NCBI GenBank assembly: GCA_035461765.1
Contig: DATHUY010000083.1
Span: 1-64,000, forward strand
DNA from: Longimicrobiales bacterium
GTDB lineage: Bacteria; Gemmatimonadota; Gemmatimonadetes; Longimicrobiales; RSA9
Direction of reading: 5' to 3'
Length of the DNA: 64,000 nucleotides
Shown here piece after piece: positions 52,865 through 62,051 of the stretch. Under the pieces are notes generated by a model. It worked only from the letters and a program-made list of their open reading frames with translations. It was not told the origin of the DNA and searched no databases. How positions within the stretch are numbered: position 1 is the first letter of the stretch; the number at the start of each line of letters is the position of its first letter. Position numbers and translations under genes: made by a program.

Positions 52865-54405
52865 GCGCGCGGCGTGATTTCACAATGAATGTGCGGGTGC
52901 TACCGTCCGCAACGCGAATGTGCGCCCGCCACGCGCCGGGCGTACTCGCGTATCTCGCTGCGCTGGCGGCGCTGCTCGCCTGGGCCGCGCCGCTCACGGC
53001 TCAGGCGGTCCGCGTCACCGGCGCCACGACATTCCGCTACATCGAGATCCGTCCGTTCGTGCGGGACAGTGTGCCGGCGGACTCTGCGGCCGGTACGGGT
53101 GTGCTGCGGCAGACGGCCGACGGCCGAGTGGTGCGTTGTGTGCCGGGCGAGGCGTACTGCGCGAACGTGCGACCCGGTGGACGGATCTCGAGCGTGCCGG
53201 TCGTGCACGACATGGAGGCGAATGCCTGGGGTCTCGGCACGGGTCTCCGTCTGTTCGCCCATGTGCGCGCGCGCACGAGCTTCGGCGGTGATGCCGGGCT
53301 GTGGCCACAGGGCGACGACGCCTTCGACGTGCTCGCTGCTTACGGTGAACTGGAACGTACGCGCGTGCGCGTGCGACTTGGGCGGCAGTGGCATGTCTCC
53401 GGGCTCGGCTTCTACAACTTCGACGGGCTGTCCGTGGCGGCGCGGCCGGTACGCAGCGTATGGATCGAAGCGTATGGCGGCCGCAGCCTGTTGCGTGGAC
53501 TGAACGAGAGTCGCGGCGGCGGGGCGCTGGAGTCGGTTGAGGCGTTCGCACCGCCGTCATCCGGTGTGCTGCTCGGCACGTACGCACGCTACCGAGCTGA
53601 CACGCGATTCGCGATCGGCAGCGGCTACCATGTCGAGTTCCGCACTGACGGCCACGGTCTGTACTCCGAGCTCGCCATGGCGGATGCGATGGTCCGTGCC
53701 GGCGGCCTTTCCCTGGCAGGTTCTGTGGAGCTCGATGTAGCGAGTGCCGCTCTCAACGAGGCACGCATGAGCGTGAGCACCGTGTCGCTCGGTCGGGTGA
53801 CGCTCAACGGCGAGCTGCGCCGCTACCGCCCCTACTTCGAGTTGTGGACGATCTGGGGTGCATTCGATCCCGTCGGCTTCGATGAGGTGCGCAGCGGTGC
53901 GGCGTGGAGTCCGACGCCGCACGTGATCCTTCGCGGTGAAGCGTCTTACCGCAGGTACGGAGAGGCCGGCCGGATGCAGGGTCTGGCCGCACTGCGGACG
54001 GACGGCTGGGGTCTCGGCGCCGGCGTGACCTGGTCGCCCACCGCACCATGGCAGCTCGACGCTTCATGGCACGTCGAAGTCGCTGCCGGTGCTGCGCGCC
54101 GGGACGTTCAGGGCGTACTGACCCGGCGGTTCGGCGACGTAGCCACGCTCTCCGTGCAGGGGCTTGCATTCCAGCGGTTCTACGAGTTCCGACTCGACGA
54201 GAGCACTGTCGCCGGACTGGGTGGCGAAGCGTCCGTGCGCGCATCCGACCGGCTGCGCGTGTTTGCCAATGCGGCCGCATACCGCCACCTCGGTGCCGGT
54301 GACGTGGCCGCGATGGACTGGACACAGCGGCGCGCGACGCTGCGCGTGCAGTGGACCGCCGGCGCGGAGCCCGGTCTGCCGGGAGCCGCAAGGGGGCCCA
54401 GATGA
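52861..54405 (+). CDS. Outer-membrane beta-barrel protein of a porin-cytochrome conduit
   Basis: 514 aa with a signal (LAYLAALAALLAWAAPLTAQ). The mature part alternates polar and aromatic residues in many 9-12 residue strands (VRVRLGRQWHVSGLGFYNFD, RSVWIEAYGGRSLLRG, SLAGSVELDVAS, PYFELWTIWGA, WQLDASWHVEVAAG), with a last strand RATLRVQW. No plug or TonB box is seen. It lies between multihaem cytochromes with 4-bp overlaps on both sides, as MtrB/PioB porins do beside MtrA, so it probably sheathes a cytochrome through the outer membrane. Sequence family not recognised. Confidence 0.8.
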   Translation: MSARRDFTMNVRVLPSATRMCARHAPGVLAYLAALAALLAWAAPLTAQAVRVTGATTFRYIEIRPFVRDSVPADSAAGTGVLRQTADGRVVRCVPGEAYCANVRPGGRISSVPVVHDMEANAWGLGTGLRLFAHVRARTSFGGDAGLWPQGDDAFDVLAAYGELERTRVRVRLGRQWHVSGLGFYNFDGLSVAARPVRSVWIEAYGGRSLLRGLNESRGGGALESVEAFAPPSSGVLLGTYARYRADTRFAIGSGYHVEFRTDGHGLYSELAMADAMVRAGGLSLAGSVELDVASAALNEARMSVSTVSLGRVTLNGELRRYRPYFELWTIWGAFDPVGFDEVRSGAAWSPTPHVILRGEASYRRYGEAGRMQGLAALRTDGWGLGAGVTWSPTAPWQLDASWHVEVAAGAARRDVQGVLTRRFGDVATLSVQGLAFQRFYEFRLDESTVAGLGGEASVRASDRLRVFANAAAYRHLGAGDVAAMDWTQRRATLRVQWTAGAEPGLPGAARGPR

Positions 54406-55826
54406 GACACCGGCGCGTCATCCTCCTTGCAGTCACGCCGCTCGTCATCTGCGGCGGCGCGCTCGCTGCTGCGATCGGGGCCTCGCGGGGCTTTCCACAC
54501 GAATTGCACGAGCGGCTCTTCCCGGTGTGCGAGGGCTGCCATTCGGGAATGAGGACCGGCGACGCGGCGGAAGCGTACCCGGACGCCTCCGCCTGTGAAC
54601 GCTGCCATGACGGCGCGCGCGTGGTACGGGTGGACTGGGAACGGCCGGCAGCGCAGCCCACCAACCTGCGCTTCTCGCATACCGCACATCTGCGGCAGAC
54701 GTCGCTCGCGGGCGAGCCCGCGGACTGCTCCAGGTGCCACGCGCGCGCGGGCGGCGCAGGTCGTATGGATGTTGCCCCGGCCGAGCCGGACCGCTGCATC
54801 CAGTGCCATGCCCACCGGGCGCCCACGCATCTCGACGCCACCGTCGAGTGCAGCCGGTGCCACATCGCACTGACGGATGCCGGCGCCATTCCGCTCGAGC
54901 GTGTCGCCGACTTCCCTTCTCCGCCGTCCCATGGCACCACGGACTTTCTGTCCACACACGGACCTGATGCATCGGGCGAGGGCGCGTCATGCAGCGTGTG
55001 TCATGCGCGCGAGAGCTGCGAGCGCTGCCATCCGAACGCGGCGGGGCTGGCGCCCATCGCGGCGCTCGCGCGGGACTCGCGTATCGCTGCGCTCGAGAGC
55101 GGGCGCGCGCCGGAATACCCACTTCCCGCGACACACGCTTCCGACTGGACGCTGACACACGGCGAGCCGGCACGCGCCGGCATAGACGGCTGCGCCAACT
55201 GCCACACGCAACCCGGCTGCACGGCGTGCCACACCAGGGATGATGCAGAGACACGGAACGTGATCGGCGCGCTGGCCGATGGCGTGACGCAGACCGCGCC
55301 CGGCGTCAATTCCGGCAGCTTCACCACGCGCATGCATGCGGCCGACATCGCCTCGACCCACGGCACTGCCGCAGCCAGCGGCAGCCTCGAATGTGCGCAG
55401 TGCCACACGCAGCGCGAGTGCGCCACGTGTCATGCGGGATCGCGTGCATTCCATGCGGACAACTTCGTGGAGCGTCACGCCATGGAGGCGTTCGGCGGCG
55501 GCGGCAGCTGCCAGTCGTGTCACACGACCGAGACGTTCTGCCGCGCCTGTCATGAGCGCTCCGGCCTGAGCTCGACCGCCGCCATGAGTGCCGCGTTTCA
55601 CGATGCGCAGCCGATGTGGCTGCTGGCGCACGGCCAGGCCGCGCGCATGAGCATGGACACATGCACGTCATGCCATCGCCAGACGGATTGCGTGCGCTGT
55701 CATTCCGCCGCGGGCGGATGGGGCGTCAGTCCTCACAGCCGCGGCTTCGCTGCGCAGCGGCTCGGCGAGCGCACACCGCAGACGTGCGCATTCTGTCACG
55801 CCGGCGATCCGCGGGTCAGAGAATGA
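54402..55826 (+). CDS. Sixteen-haem c-type cytochrome
   Basis: 474 aa with an N-terminal hydrophobic signal or anchor (RVILLAVTPLVICGGALAAAI). Sixteen CxxCH motifs: CEGCH, CERCH, CSRCH, CIQCH, CSRCH, CSVCH, CERCH, CANCH, CTACH, CAQCH, CATCH, CQSCH, CRACH, CTSCH, CVRCH, CAFCH. The motifs often come in close pairs (CSVCHARESCERCH, CANCHTQPGCTACH, CAQCHTQRECATCH), with STHG or LTHG or LAHG boxes giving distal His between pairs. This suggests internal repeats. ATGA overlap with the barrel gene. It probably carries electrons between the periplasm and the conduit, or on the cell surface. Confidence 0.9.
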   Translation: MRHRRVILLAVTPLVICGGALAAAIGASRGFPHELHERLFPVCEGCHSGMRTGDAAEAYPDASACERCHDGARVVRVDWERPAAQPTNLRFSHTAHLRQTSLAGEPADCSRCHARAGGAGRMDVAPAEPDRCIQCHAHRAPTHLDATVECSRCHIALTDAGAIPLERVADFPSPPSHGTTDFLSTHGPDASGEGASCSVCHARESCERCHPNAAGLAPIAALARDSRIAALESGRAPEYPLPATHASDWTLTHGEPARAGIDGCANCHTQPGCTACHTRDDAETRNVIGALADGVTQTAPGVNSGSFTTRMHAADIASTHGTAAASGSLECAQCHTQRECATCHAGSRAFHADNFVERHAMEAFGGGGSCQSCHTTETFCRACHERSGLSSTAAMSAAFHDAQPMWLLAHGQAARMSMDTCTSCHRQTDCVRCHSAAGGWGVSPHSRGFAAQRLGERTPQTCAFCHAGDPRVRE

Positions 55827-55860
55827 TGATGCAGCATCTCACCCCAGCACACGAAACGCC

Positions 55861-58203
55861 ATGAGCACCGTGGACAGAAGGACGTTCCTGATGGAAATCG
55901 CTCTCGCATCCGCCGCAGCAGCCGGCGCCACGGCAGGGCGCGGTGCGTTCCAGACGGCGGGCGCTGCTGTGGCGGGCACCGGTCCCGGCCCCGTCGTCTG
56001 GAACAAGGCCCCCTGTCCCTTCTGCAGTGTCGGCTGCGGCCTGCTGGTGGGGGTGCGTGACGGCCGTGCGATCGCGGTGAAGGGCGACACGGATTCGCCG
56101 GTGAGCCGAGGCCTCGCGTGCGTCAAGGGTTACCATGCGGCTCAGGCGCTCTACGGCCCGGACCGCCTCCTCCGGGCACGGATCCGCCGCAACGGCACGC
56201 TCGTCGACGTGCCCATGCAGGAGGCGCTCGACCTGGTCGCGACTCGTCTGCGCGACACGATCGCCAGGCATGGCAGTGACAGTGTCGGCGTGTACGGCTC
56301 GGCCCAGTGGAGCGTGCCGGATCGCTATGTCGCCGCAAAGCTGTTTCGCGGCGTGCTCGGCACCAGTCTCATCGACAGCGACACGGGTCTCGAGACCGCC
56401 AGCGGCGCCGCCGGGCTGATCGGCAGCTTCGGGATGGACGGCGCTGCCGGCTGCTATGACGACATTGAGTTCGCTGACGTGATCGTGCTGTGGAACCACA
56501 ACATCGCGGAAGCGGATCCGGTGCTCTTCTCGCGCATTCTGGAGCGCCGCCGCACGAATCCGGCCGTCCGCATCATCGATATGACGACGCGCATGTCGCG
56601 TACGAGCTATGCCGCCGACCGCACACTCGTCTATACGCCGCGCACCGAGATCGCCCTGGCCAACGCGATCTGCCACGAGATCGTGAGCCGCGGCTGGTCG
56701 AACGAAGGATTCATCAAACGTCACGTCGCGTTCCGCAGGGGCGAGGAGGATATCGGCTATGGCATGGGCGATGACCCGCTCGTCAGCGAGACGGCCGTGG
56801 GGACCGACCATACGGCGTACGTCCGCTTCCTGGCCGGCTACTCACCGGACCGCGTCGAGTCCGTCAGCGGCACTGCGGCCTCGGACATACGGTGGCTGGC
56901 GTCGCTCTACGGCGATCGCTCGCGCCGTGTCATGTCCGTGTGGGGCGCCGGAATAAACCGCCAGGCACGGGGGACCTGGATCAACAACACGCTCTACAAC
57001 ATCCATCTGCTGACCGGCAGGGTCGCGACACCGGGCAACGGCGCGCTCTGTACCACGGGCGCCGCGGACGCGTGCGCTGCAGTCGAATGCGGCGGCCGGC
57101 TCACGCCGGCGGACGGGTCGTCAATCGCGGCGACCGACCAGCAGCGCGCCCTCGCAGCCCGGCTCTGGGGCACCGACGAGGCGCGCATCAACGGCGAACC
57201 AGCGCCGGGAATCCTGCCGCTGTTCCGCAAGCTGGAGGACGGTGATCTGCGCTTCCTGTGGATCCAGGGCTCCGACCCGCTCCGCAGCCTGCCCAACCTG
57301 CAGCGCTACCGCGCGGCGGCGGCACGAGCCGATCGCTTCATCGTCGTCAGCGATGCCTATCCTACACCGACCGCGGACGCTGCCGACGTCGTGCTGCCCA
57401 CTGCATTCTGGATCGAGCGCGAAGGGATTACCGGCAACTCCGAGCGGCGTGTGCAGCACTTCGACCGCATGCTTTCGCCGCCCGGAGACGCGATGGATGT
57501 CGCGTGGCAGATGATCGAGGTGGCACGTCGCCTGGGCGCACAGCGTCTGTTCCCGTGGGCACGGGGGCGCCACGTGGAAGCGAGCTGGGACGAGTACGCA
57601 CGATTCCACGCAGCCGTCAGCAGACGCCTGCCGCCGATTGCCGAGCTGCGTGCACGCCCCGGCCTCGTGTGGCCGTTCGTCGACGGCCGCGAGACCCGCT
57701 GGCGCTACAGTACCGGACGCGACCCCGCCGCCGACGCCCGGCGTGGCGAGTTCGATTTCTACGGACACGCCGATCATCGTGCGTGGATCTGGCTGCGGCC
57801 CCATCAGCCGCCTGCAGAGTCGCCGAATGACGAGTATCCGTTCTGGCTGACGACCGGTGTCGTGCTGGAGCACGACGTCACGGCCACGGCCACGCGCCGC
57901 GTGCCCACCCTGCACCGTGCCATGCCGAAAGCGTGCGCTCATCTGAACGCGCAGGACGCGGCGCGACTCGGTATCCGGTCCGGCGAACGGGTGCGACTCA
58001 TCACCCGCCGGGGCCGGCTCGAGATCGACGCATGCATCGATCAGCGCACCCGTCCGGCGCGCGGCAGCGTCTTCGTGCCGCATTTCGACGAAGCGCTGCC
58101 GATCAATTTCCTCACACTCGACGCGTCGTGTCCGCTCTCGGGCCAGCCCGACTCCGCGTGCGCTGTCCGTGTCGAGCGGATCACAGTCCGGAGTGCCACG
58201 TGA
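55861..58203 (+). CDS. Tat-exported NapA-like molybdopterin oxidoreductase with non-Cys Mo ligand
   Basis: 780 aa. Tat signal DRRTFLMEIALASAAAAGA. [4Fe-4S] ligands C52, C55, C59 and C87; relay Lys K89 in ACVKGY as in NapA. Further NapA-like blocks: VYGSAQWS, GCYDDIEFADVIVLWNHNIAEADPVL, MTTRMSRTS, TPRTEIALANAIC, IWIQGSDPLRSLPNL-like WIQGSDPLRS, PTAFWIEREGITGNSERRVQ and PLSGQPD in the C-terminal cofactor domain. Where NapA has the Mo-binding Cys (NARHCMAS), this protein reads DTGLETAS with E178. So it is a full-length, family-true enzyme with an altered active site; nitrate reductase activity should not be assumed. NapB-like and quinol-oxidising genes follow. Confidence 0.88.
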   Translation: MSTVDRRTFLMEIALASAAAAGATAGRGAFQTAGAAVAGTGPGPVVWNKAPCPFCSVGCGLLVGVRDGRAIAVKGDTDSPVSRGLACVKGYHAAQALYGPDRLLRARIRRNGTLVDVPMQEALDLVATRLRDTIARHGSDSVGVYGSAQWSVPDRYVAAKLFRGVLGTSLIDSDTGLETASGAAGLIGSFGMDGAAGCYDDIEFADVIVLWNHNIAEADPVLFSRILERRRTNPAVRIIDMTTRMSRTSYAADRTLVYTPRTEIALANAICHEIVSRGWSNEGFIKRHVAFRRGEEDIGYGMGDDPLVSETAVGTDHTAYVRFLAGYSPDRVESVSGTAASDIRWLASLYGDRSRRVMSVWGAGINRQARGTWINNTLYNIHLLTGRVATPGNGALCTTGAADACAAVECGGRLTPADGSSIAATDQQRALAARLWGTDEARINGEPAPGILPLFRKLEDGDLRFLWIQGSDPLRSLPNLQRYRAAAARADRFIVVSDAYPTPTADAADVVLPTAFWIEREGITGNSERRVQHFDRMLSPPGDAMDVAWQMIEVARRLGAQRLFPWARGRHVEASWDEYARFHAAVSRRLPPIAELRARPGLVWPFVDGRETRWRYSTGRDPAADARRGEFDFYGHADHRAWIWLRPHQPPAESPNDEYPFWLTTGVVLEHDVTATATRRVPTLHRAMPKACAHLNAQDAARLGIRSGERVRLITRRGRLEIDACIDQRTRPARGSVFVPHFDEALPINFLTLDASCPLSGQPDSACAVRVERITVRSAT

Positions 58204-58997
58204 CACGCGAGCGTCACGCCCGGAACGCATTGCGCCGCATTGCGCTCACAACTGCCGCCGTGCTGGTGATGGTCGTACTCATCACCGGCGTGGATACGGT
58301 CGCGGCCCGTCTCGATCCCGATGGGCCGCCGGCCCCGCGTTTCGAGCCGCTCCCGGAGCCGATACCGGAGGAGGCCGGCGTATTCCGCACGCATGTCGGC
58401 GAGCTGGCGTCGGGCGATGCCGAACGGCGCAGTGACGTGCATCCCCGCACGCTCGCCACGTTCCGGATGCTGCGCGCCTGGCCCGGTGCGCCACCGCGCG
58501 TGCCGCACGGCCTGACTGCCGAGGAGTTCCGCGCTTCCAGCTGCAACACCTGCCACGAGCGCGGTGGATTCGTCGCGCGTTTCGCCTCGTACGCGCCGGT
58601 CACGCCCCACCCGGAGCTCAGCGCCTGTCTGCAGTGCCACGCAACAGACGCGACACTCGTCGGCATCGACTACCCCGATCAGGGCAGGGATGCCGTGTGC
58701 CGACAGTGTCACGATCCGGCCAATCCGTCAGGCGACCGCATCCCATCACCCCCGCCGGAACTCTGGCCAGTCCCGTCATCGGTGCGTGACGGGATGCCGC
58801 AGCTGATTCCCCACGACCTGGCGATGCGCGCGAACTGCCTCGCGTGTCACGCCGGTCCGTCCGCCGTAGCGGAGATCCGCACCACGCACCCGGAACGCAG
58901 TGACTGCCGGCAGTGTCACCTCCCGCTCGCCGCTGACGCCGACGTGTTCCAGCGCCCGCCCGCTCCACTGTTCCACCTGCCTGGAGCTGAACAATGA
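58200..58997 (+). CDS. Pentahaem NapB-like cytochrome c
   Basis: 265 aa with an N-terminal membrane/signal segment (LTTAAVLVMVVLITGV). Five haems: CNTCH, CLQCH, CRQCH, CLACH, CRQCH. Segments such as APPRVPHGL, GMPQLIPHDLAMRANCLACH and ERSDCRQCHLP resemble the diheme NapB subunit of periplasmic nitrate reductase, which has two haems and the same PPxIPH and CxQCHxP features; here three more haems are added. Starts with GTG overlapping the molybdoenzyme stop (GTGA), so it is most likely its direct electron partner. Ends overlapping the tetrahaem gene. Confidence 0.8.
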   Translation: MTRERHARNALRRIALTTAAVLVMVVLITGVDTVAARLDPDGPPAPRFEPLPEPIPEEAGVFRTHVGELASGDAERRSDVHPRTLATFRMLRAWPGAPPRVPHGLTAEEFRASSCNTCHERGGFVARFASYAPVTPHPELSACLQCHATDATLVGIDYPDQGRDAVCRQCHDPANPSGDRIPSPPPELWPVPSSVRDGMPQLIPHDLAMRANCLACHAGPSAVAEIRTTHPERSDCRQCHLPLAADADVFQRPPAPLFHLPGAEQ

Positions 58998-59686
58998 GCG
59001 CACACACAGCGGTGCTCATCACCTGTGCGGCGCTGATCGCGCTGCCGGCCACGGGCTGCTCGGACAGTGACACCGGAGGCGGCGCGCTCGCACGGGCCAG
59101 CGCTGCCGACGTTGCGCATGTCGAGCCCGGCCTGCTCCCCGTCGTGGCGGGACTGCCGGTCGACGGGCGCACGGGTCCTGACGGCGCACCGTTCGAGGTG
59201 GCGCCACGTGCTCGGGAGGTCGCGGGGGCGCACGCGCGTCGTTTCGGCGGGCGCACGCTGATGATCGGGCTGCGCACGCGCACGCCGGACCTGACGCAGT
59301 ATCCCTGCACGGCATGTCATCTCGGCCGCGGCCTGGTACCGTCACAACAGCGCGCGACAGACGCACACCAGGACATCCCGACGGCGCACCCCGCGGCGGC
59401 CGGCGGCGGCTGCATCATGTGTCACGCAGCAGCGGACGTGGAGCTGCTGGAACTGCAGAGTGGTGAGCGGGTGAGCGTGGACCACGCGTACCGCCTGTGC
59501 GCACAGTGTCACTTCGCGCAGGCGGATGAATGGTCGGCCGGCGCGCATGGCAAGCGACTCGACGGCTGGCAGGGCCGCCGCGTGGTGATGGGCTGCGCCG
59601 ACTGTCACGATCCGCACCAACCGCAGACCGGTCAGCGCAAGCCGTTCCGCGGGCCGCGTCTCGATCCGAGTGGGAGGACGCGATGA
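58994..59686 (+). CDS. Tetrahaem cytochrome c lipoprotein
   Basis: 230 aa, lipobox LPATGC (C22). Four haems: CTACH, CIMCH, CAQCH, CADCH, with conserved His between (HAYRLCAQCHFAQADEWSAGAHGKR), recalling the tetrahaem NapC/NrfH-like or cytochrome subunits of Cbc-type quinone oxidoreductases. Followed with a 4-bp overlap by the Fe-S protein and then NrfD, so it is probably the periplasmic cytochrome of that complex. Anchored in the inner or outer membrane by lipid; which is not clear. Confidence 0.85.
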   Translation: MSAHTAVLITCAALIALPATGCSDSDTGGGALARASAADVAHVEPGLLPVVAGLPVDGRTGPDGAPFEVAPRAREVAGAHARRFGGRTLMIGLRTRTPDLTQYPCTACHLGRGLVPSQQRATDAHQDIPTAHPAAAGGGCIMCHAAADVELLELQSGERVSVDHAYRLCAQCHFAQADEWSAGAHGKRLDGWQGRRVVMGCADCHDPHQPQTGQRKPFRGPRLDPSGRTR

Positions 59687-60672
59687 GCACCGAGCGCGAG
59701 CTGCGCCTCGATGACGTGCTGCGTGAGGCAGAAGCGCACGAATCGATTCTGGATCGACCGACCGACCGGCGCGGGGCGCTGCGGGTGCTGCTCGCCGGGC
59801 TCGCCGCCGCAGCGCAGGCCACGGGCGCGTGCTCGCCCGTAAGCGGCGCGACTGCGGAGGAGCAGGAAGCGAAGCAGCTCGAATGGCGTGAGCACATCAA
59901 GCAGCACTACCGCCGGATGACGGAAGACGAACGGACGGCGACGATTGCACGGCTGGAGCGACTCGCACAGCTGAAGCATGGTACGGAGATCACCATGCAG
60001 TCCACCGCCGCGCAGCCGGGCGTCGAGTTCGGCTATGCATTCAACATCTCGAAATGCAAGGGCTTCCGCAGCTGCATCGAGGCGTGCATCAACGAGAACA
60101 ACCTCGATAGGAAGAGCGCCACGCAGTACATCCGCATCTTCGAGCTGGAGGATGGTGTGATCGATCTGGATCACGGCGATGCAACGTTCGAGCACGATGT
60201 CCCCGCCGAGGACCATTTCTACCTCGGAACGCAGTGCTTCCAGTGCGCGGATCCGCCGTGCGTAAAGGTGTGCCCGGTCGGTGCGACGTGGCAGGAGCCG
60301 GACGGCATCACTGTCATCGACTACGACTGGTGCATCGGCTGCCGCTACTGCATGGCTGCCTGCCCGTACTGGGCCCGCCGATTCAACTGGCGCGAGCCGG
60401 AAGTGCCTGCGGGGGAGATGAACCCGAACCAGCACTATCTGGGGAACCGCATGCGCAAGAAGGGCGTGGTCGAGAAGTGCACGTTCTGCGTGCACCGCAC
60501 ACGGCAGGGCCGGCTGCCCGCGTGCGCCGAGGCGTGCCCGACGGGTGCGCGCGTCTTCGGTAACCTGCTCGATCCGGCTTCGGAGATACGATGGGTGCTC
60601 GCCAACAAGCGGGTGTTCCGGCTCAAGGAGGACCTGATGACCGAGCCGCGTTTCTGGTACTTCAGCGACTGA
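59683..60672 (+). CDS. Ferredoxin-type 4Fe-4S electron-transfer subunit (NrfC/DsrO/HmcB-like)
   Basis: 329 aa. N-terminal Tat-type signal (DRRGALRVLLAGLAAAAQ, with a possible lipobox QATGAC). Cluster motifs: CKGFRSCIEAC (C-x5-C-x3-C, wider than the usual CxxC), CFQCADPPCVKVCP, CIGCRYCMAACP and CTFCVHRTRQGRLPACAEACP, enough for four [4Fe-4S] clusters. It should shuttle electrons between the NrfD membrane protein and the cytochromes. ATG overlaps the tetrahaem stop; 7 bp separate it from nrfD. Confidence 0.92.
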   Translation: MSTERELRLDDVLREAEAHESILDRPTDRRGALRVLLAGLAAAAQATGACSPVSGATAEEQEAKQLEWREHIKQHYRRMTEDERTATIARLERLAQLKHGTEITMQSTAAQPGVEFGYAFNISKCKGFRSCIEACINENNLDRKSATQYIRIFELEDGVIDLDHGDATFEHDVPAEDHFYLGTQCFQCADPPCVKVCPVGATWQEPDGITVIDYDWCIGCRYCMAACPYWARRFNWREPEVPAGEMNPNQHYLGNRMRKKGVVEKCTFCVHRTRQGRLPACAEACPTGARVFGNLLDPASEIRWVLANKRVFRLKEDLMTEPRFWYFSD

Positions 60673-60679
60673 GCGCCAC

Positions 60680-62005
60680 ATGCACCTGACGGCATTCGCG
60701 CGCAACGCATTGCATTCCGCCACCACCGGCGGCCGCCGCTATCACCTGTGGATGGCGACGCTCACCTTCATCATTCTGCTCGGCGGATACGCCTACTCCA
60801 TCCAGCTGCGCGAGGGCCTAGGCGTCACCGGCATGAACGACCACGTCAGCTGGGGACTCTACATCTCCAACTTCACGTTCCTGGTCGGCCTCGCCGCCGC
60901 GGCCATGATGCTCGTCCTGCCCGCCTACATCCTGAAGGACGTCGATTTCGCGCGTGCCGTGCTCATGGCGGAAGCCGTTGCAGTGGCAGCGCTGGTCATG
61001 TGCCTGCTGTTCGTCGTCGTCGATGTCGGCAACCCGATGGCAGCGTGGCACCTCATACCCGGCGTCGGCCTCCTCAACTGGCCCCGTTCGCTGCTGGCCT
61101 GGGATGTCATCGTGCTGCATGGCTACCTGGCCATCAATCTGGCCATCCCCTTCTACATCCTGTACAGCCGCTTCGCGGGACGCACGCCGCAGAAGCACAA
61201 GTACCTGCCATGGATGTACGTTGCCGTCATCTGGGCGGTCAGCATCCACATGGTCACGGCGTTCCTGCTCGCCGGGCTGCCCGCGCGGCCGTATTGGAAC
61301 ACGGCACTGCTCGGACCGCGGTTCCTCGCGTCCGCATTCACCGCGGGCCCCGCATTCGTGATCCTGCTGCTCTGGCTCATTCGCCGTGAGACTCACTACG
61401 ACATAAGCGATGGCGCATTCACGAAGCTGGCGCTGATCACGACCGTGGCGGCACAGGTGAATCTGATAATGCTGCTGTCTGAGATCTTTTACAAGTTCTA
61501 CTCACCGACGCATCACGGCATCAATGCGCGCTACCTGTTCTTCGGCATTGACAGCCATACGCGTCTGGTCCCGTGGATCTGGACGGCCGTGGGACTCAAT
61601 GTCGCCGCCACCGTCGCACTCACCATTCACCCGCTGCGCCGCAGCACGCGCTGGCTGATGCTCGCGTGCGCCGTGCTGTTCATCTCCATCTGGATCGAGA
61701 AGGGCATCGGCCTCGTCATCCCCGGATTCGTGCCGTCGCCCCTGGGCGAGATCGTCGAATACTCGCCGACGTGGATCGAGATCGCCGTCACCGCCGGGGT
61801 GTGGGCGCTCGGCCTGGCAGTGCTCACCGTGCTCGTTCGTGTTGCGCTCCCCATCGAGCTGGGGCACGCTCGCAGTCCGCGCATCGAGCGGCAGCAACAT
61901 CCGGTGATCCGGCCCATGAAGGGTCACAGCACAGCCGGAAGCCGCACCCGAGTAACGACGGCGCGCAGCGTTCGCACTCCGGAACCGCCGGTGCGGATCC
62001 GTTGA
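60680..62005 (+). CDS. nrfD: NrfD/PsrC-family membrane quinone oxidoreductase subunit
   Basis: 441 aa, about ten membrane segments, no cofactor motifs, as in HmcC/DsrP/NrfD proteins that exchange electrons with menaquinone. Typical features: NDHVSWGLYISNFTFLVGL in TM2, VVDVGNPMAAWHL, LLSEIFYKFYSPTHHG, LVPWIWTAVGL and WIEKGIGLVIPGF. The hydrophilic C-terminal tail (~395-441) is basic and likely cytosolic. It forms the quinone-linked module with the Fe-S and tetrahaem proteins. The direction (quinol oxidation or reduction) depends on the unknown substrate. Confidence 0.92.
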   Translation: MHLTAFARNALHSATTGGRRYHLWMATLTFIILLGGYAYSIQLREGLGVTGMNDHVSWGLYISNFTFLVGLAAAAMMLVLPAYILKDVDFARAVLMAEAVAVAALVMCLLFVVVDVGNPMAAWHLIPGVGLLNWPRSLLAWDVIVLHGYLAINLAIPFYILYSRFAGRTPQKHKYLPWMYVAVIWAVSIHMVTAFLLAGLPARPYWNTALLGPRFLASAFTAGPAFVILLLWLIRRETHYDISDGAFTKLALITTVAAQVNLIMLLSEIFYKFYSPTHHGINARYLFFGIDSHTRLVPWIWTAVGLNVAATVALTIHPLRRSTRWLMLACAVLFISIWIEKGIGLVIPGFVPSPLGEIVEYSPTWIEIAVTAGVWALGLAVLTVLVRVALPIELGHARSPRIERQQHPVIRPMKGHSTAGSRTRVTTARSVRTPEPPVRIR

Positions 62006-62051
62006 GGCTTCATCGGTCGGCGCCGCCGGCCATTCACTCCTTGGAGGCACC

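Noticed and set aside
55861-58203. Calling the molybdoenzyme a genuine periplasmic nitrate reductase (napA)
   Set aside because: The Mo-ligand Cys is replaced by Glu, and no NapD, NapF or NapC gene is in the window. Family membership is safe; the substrate is not.
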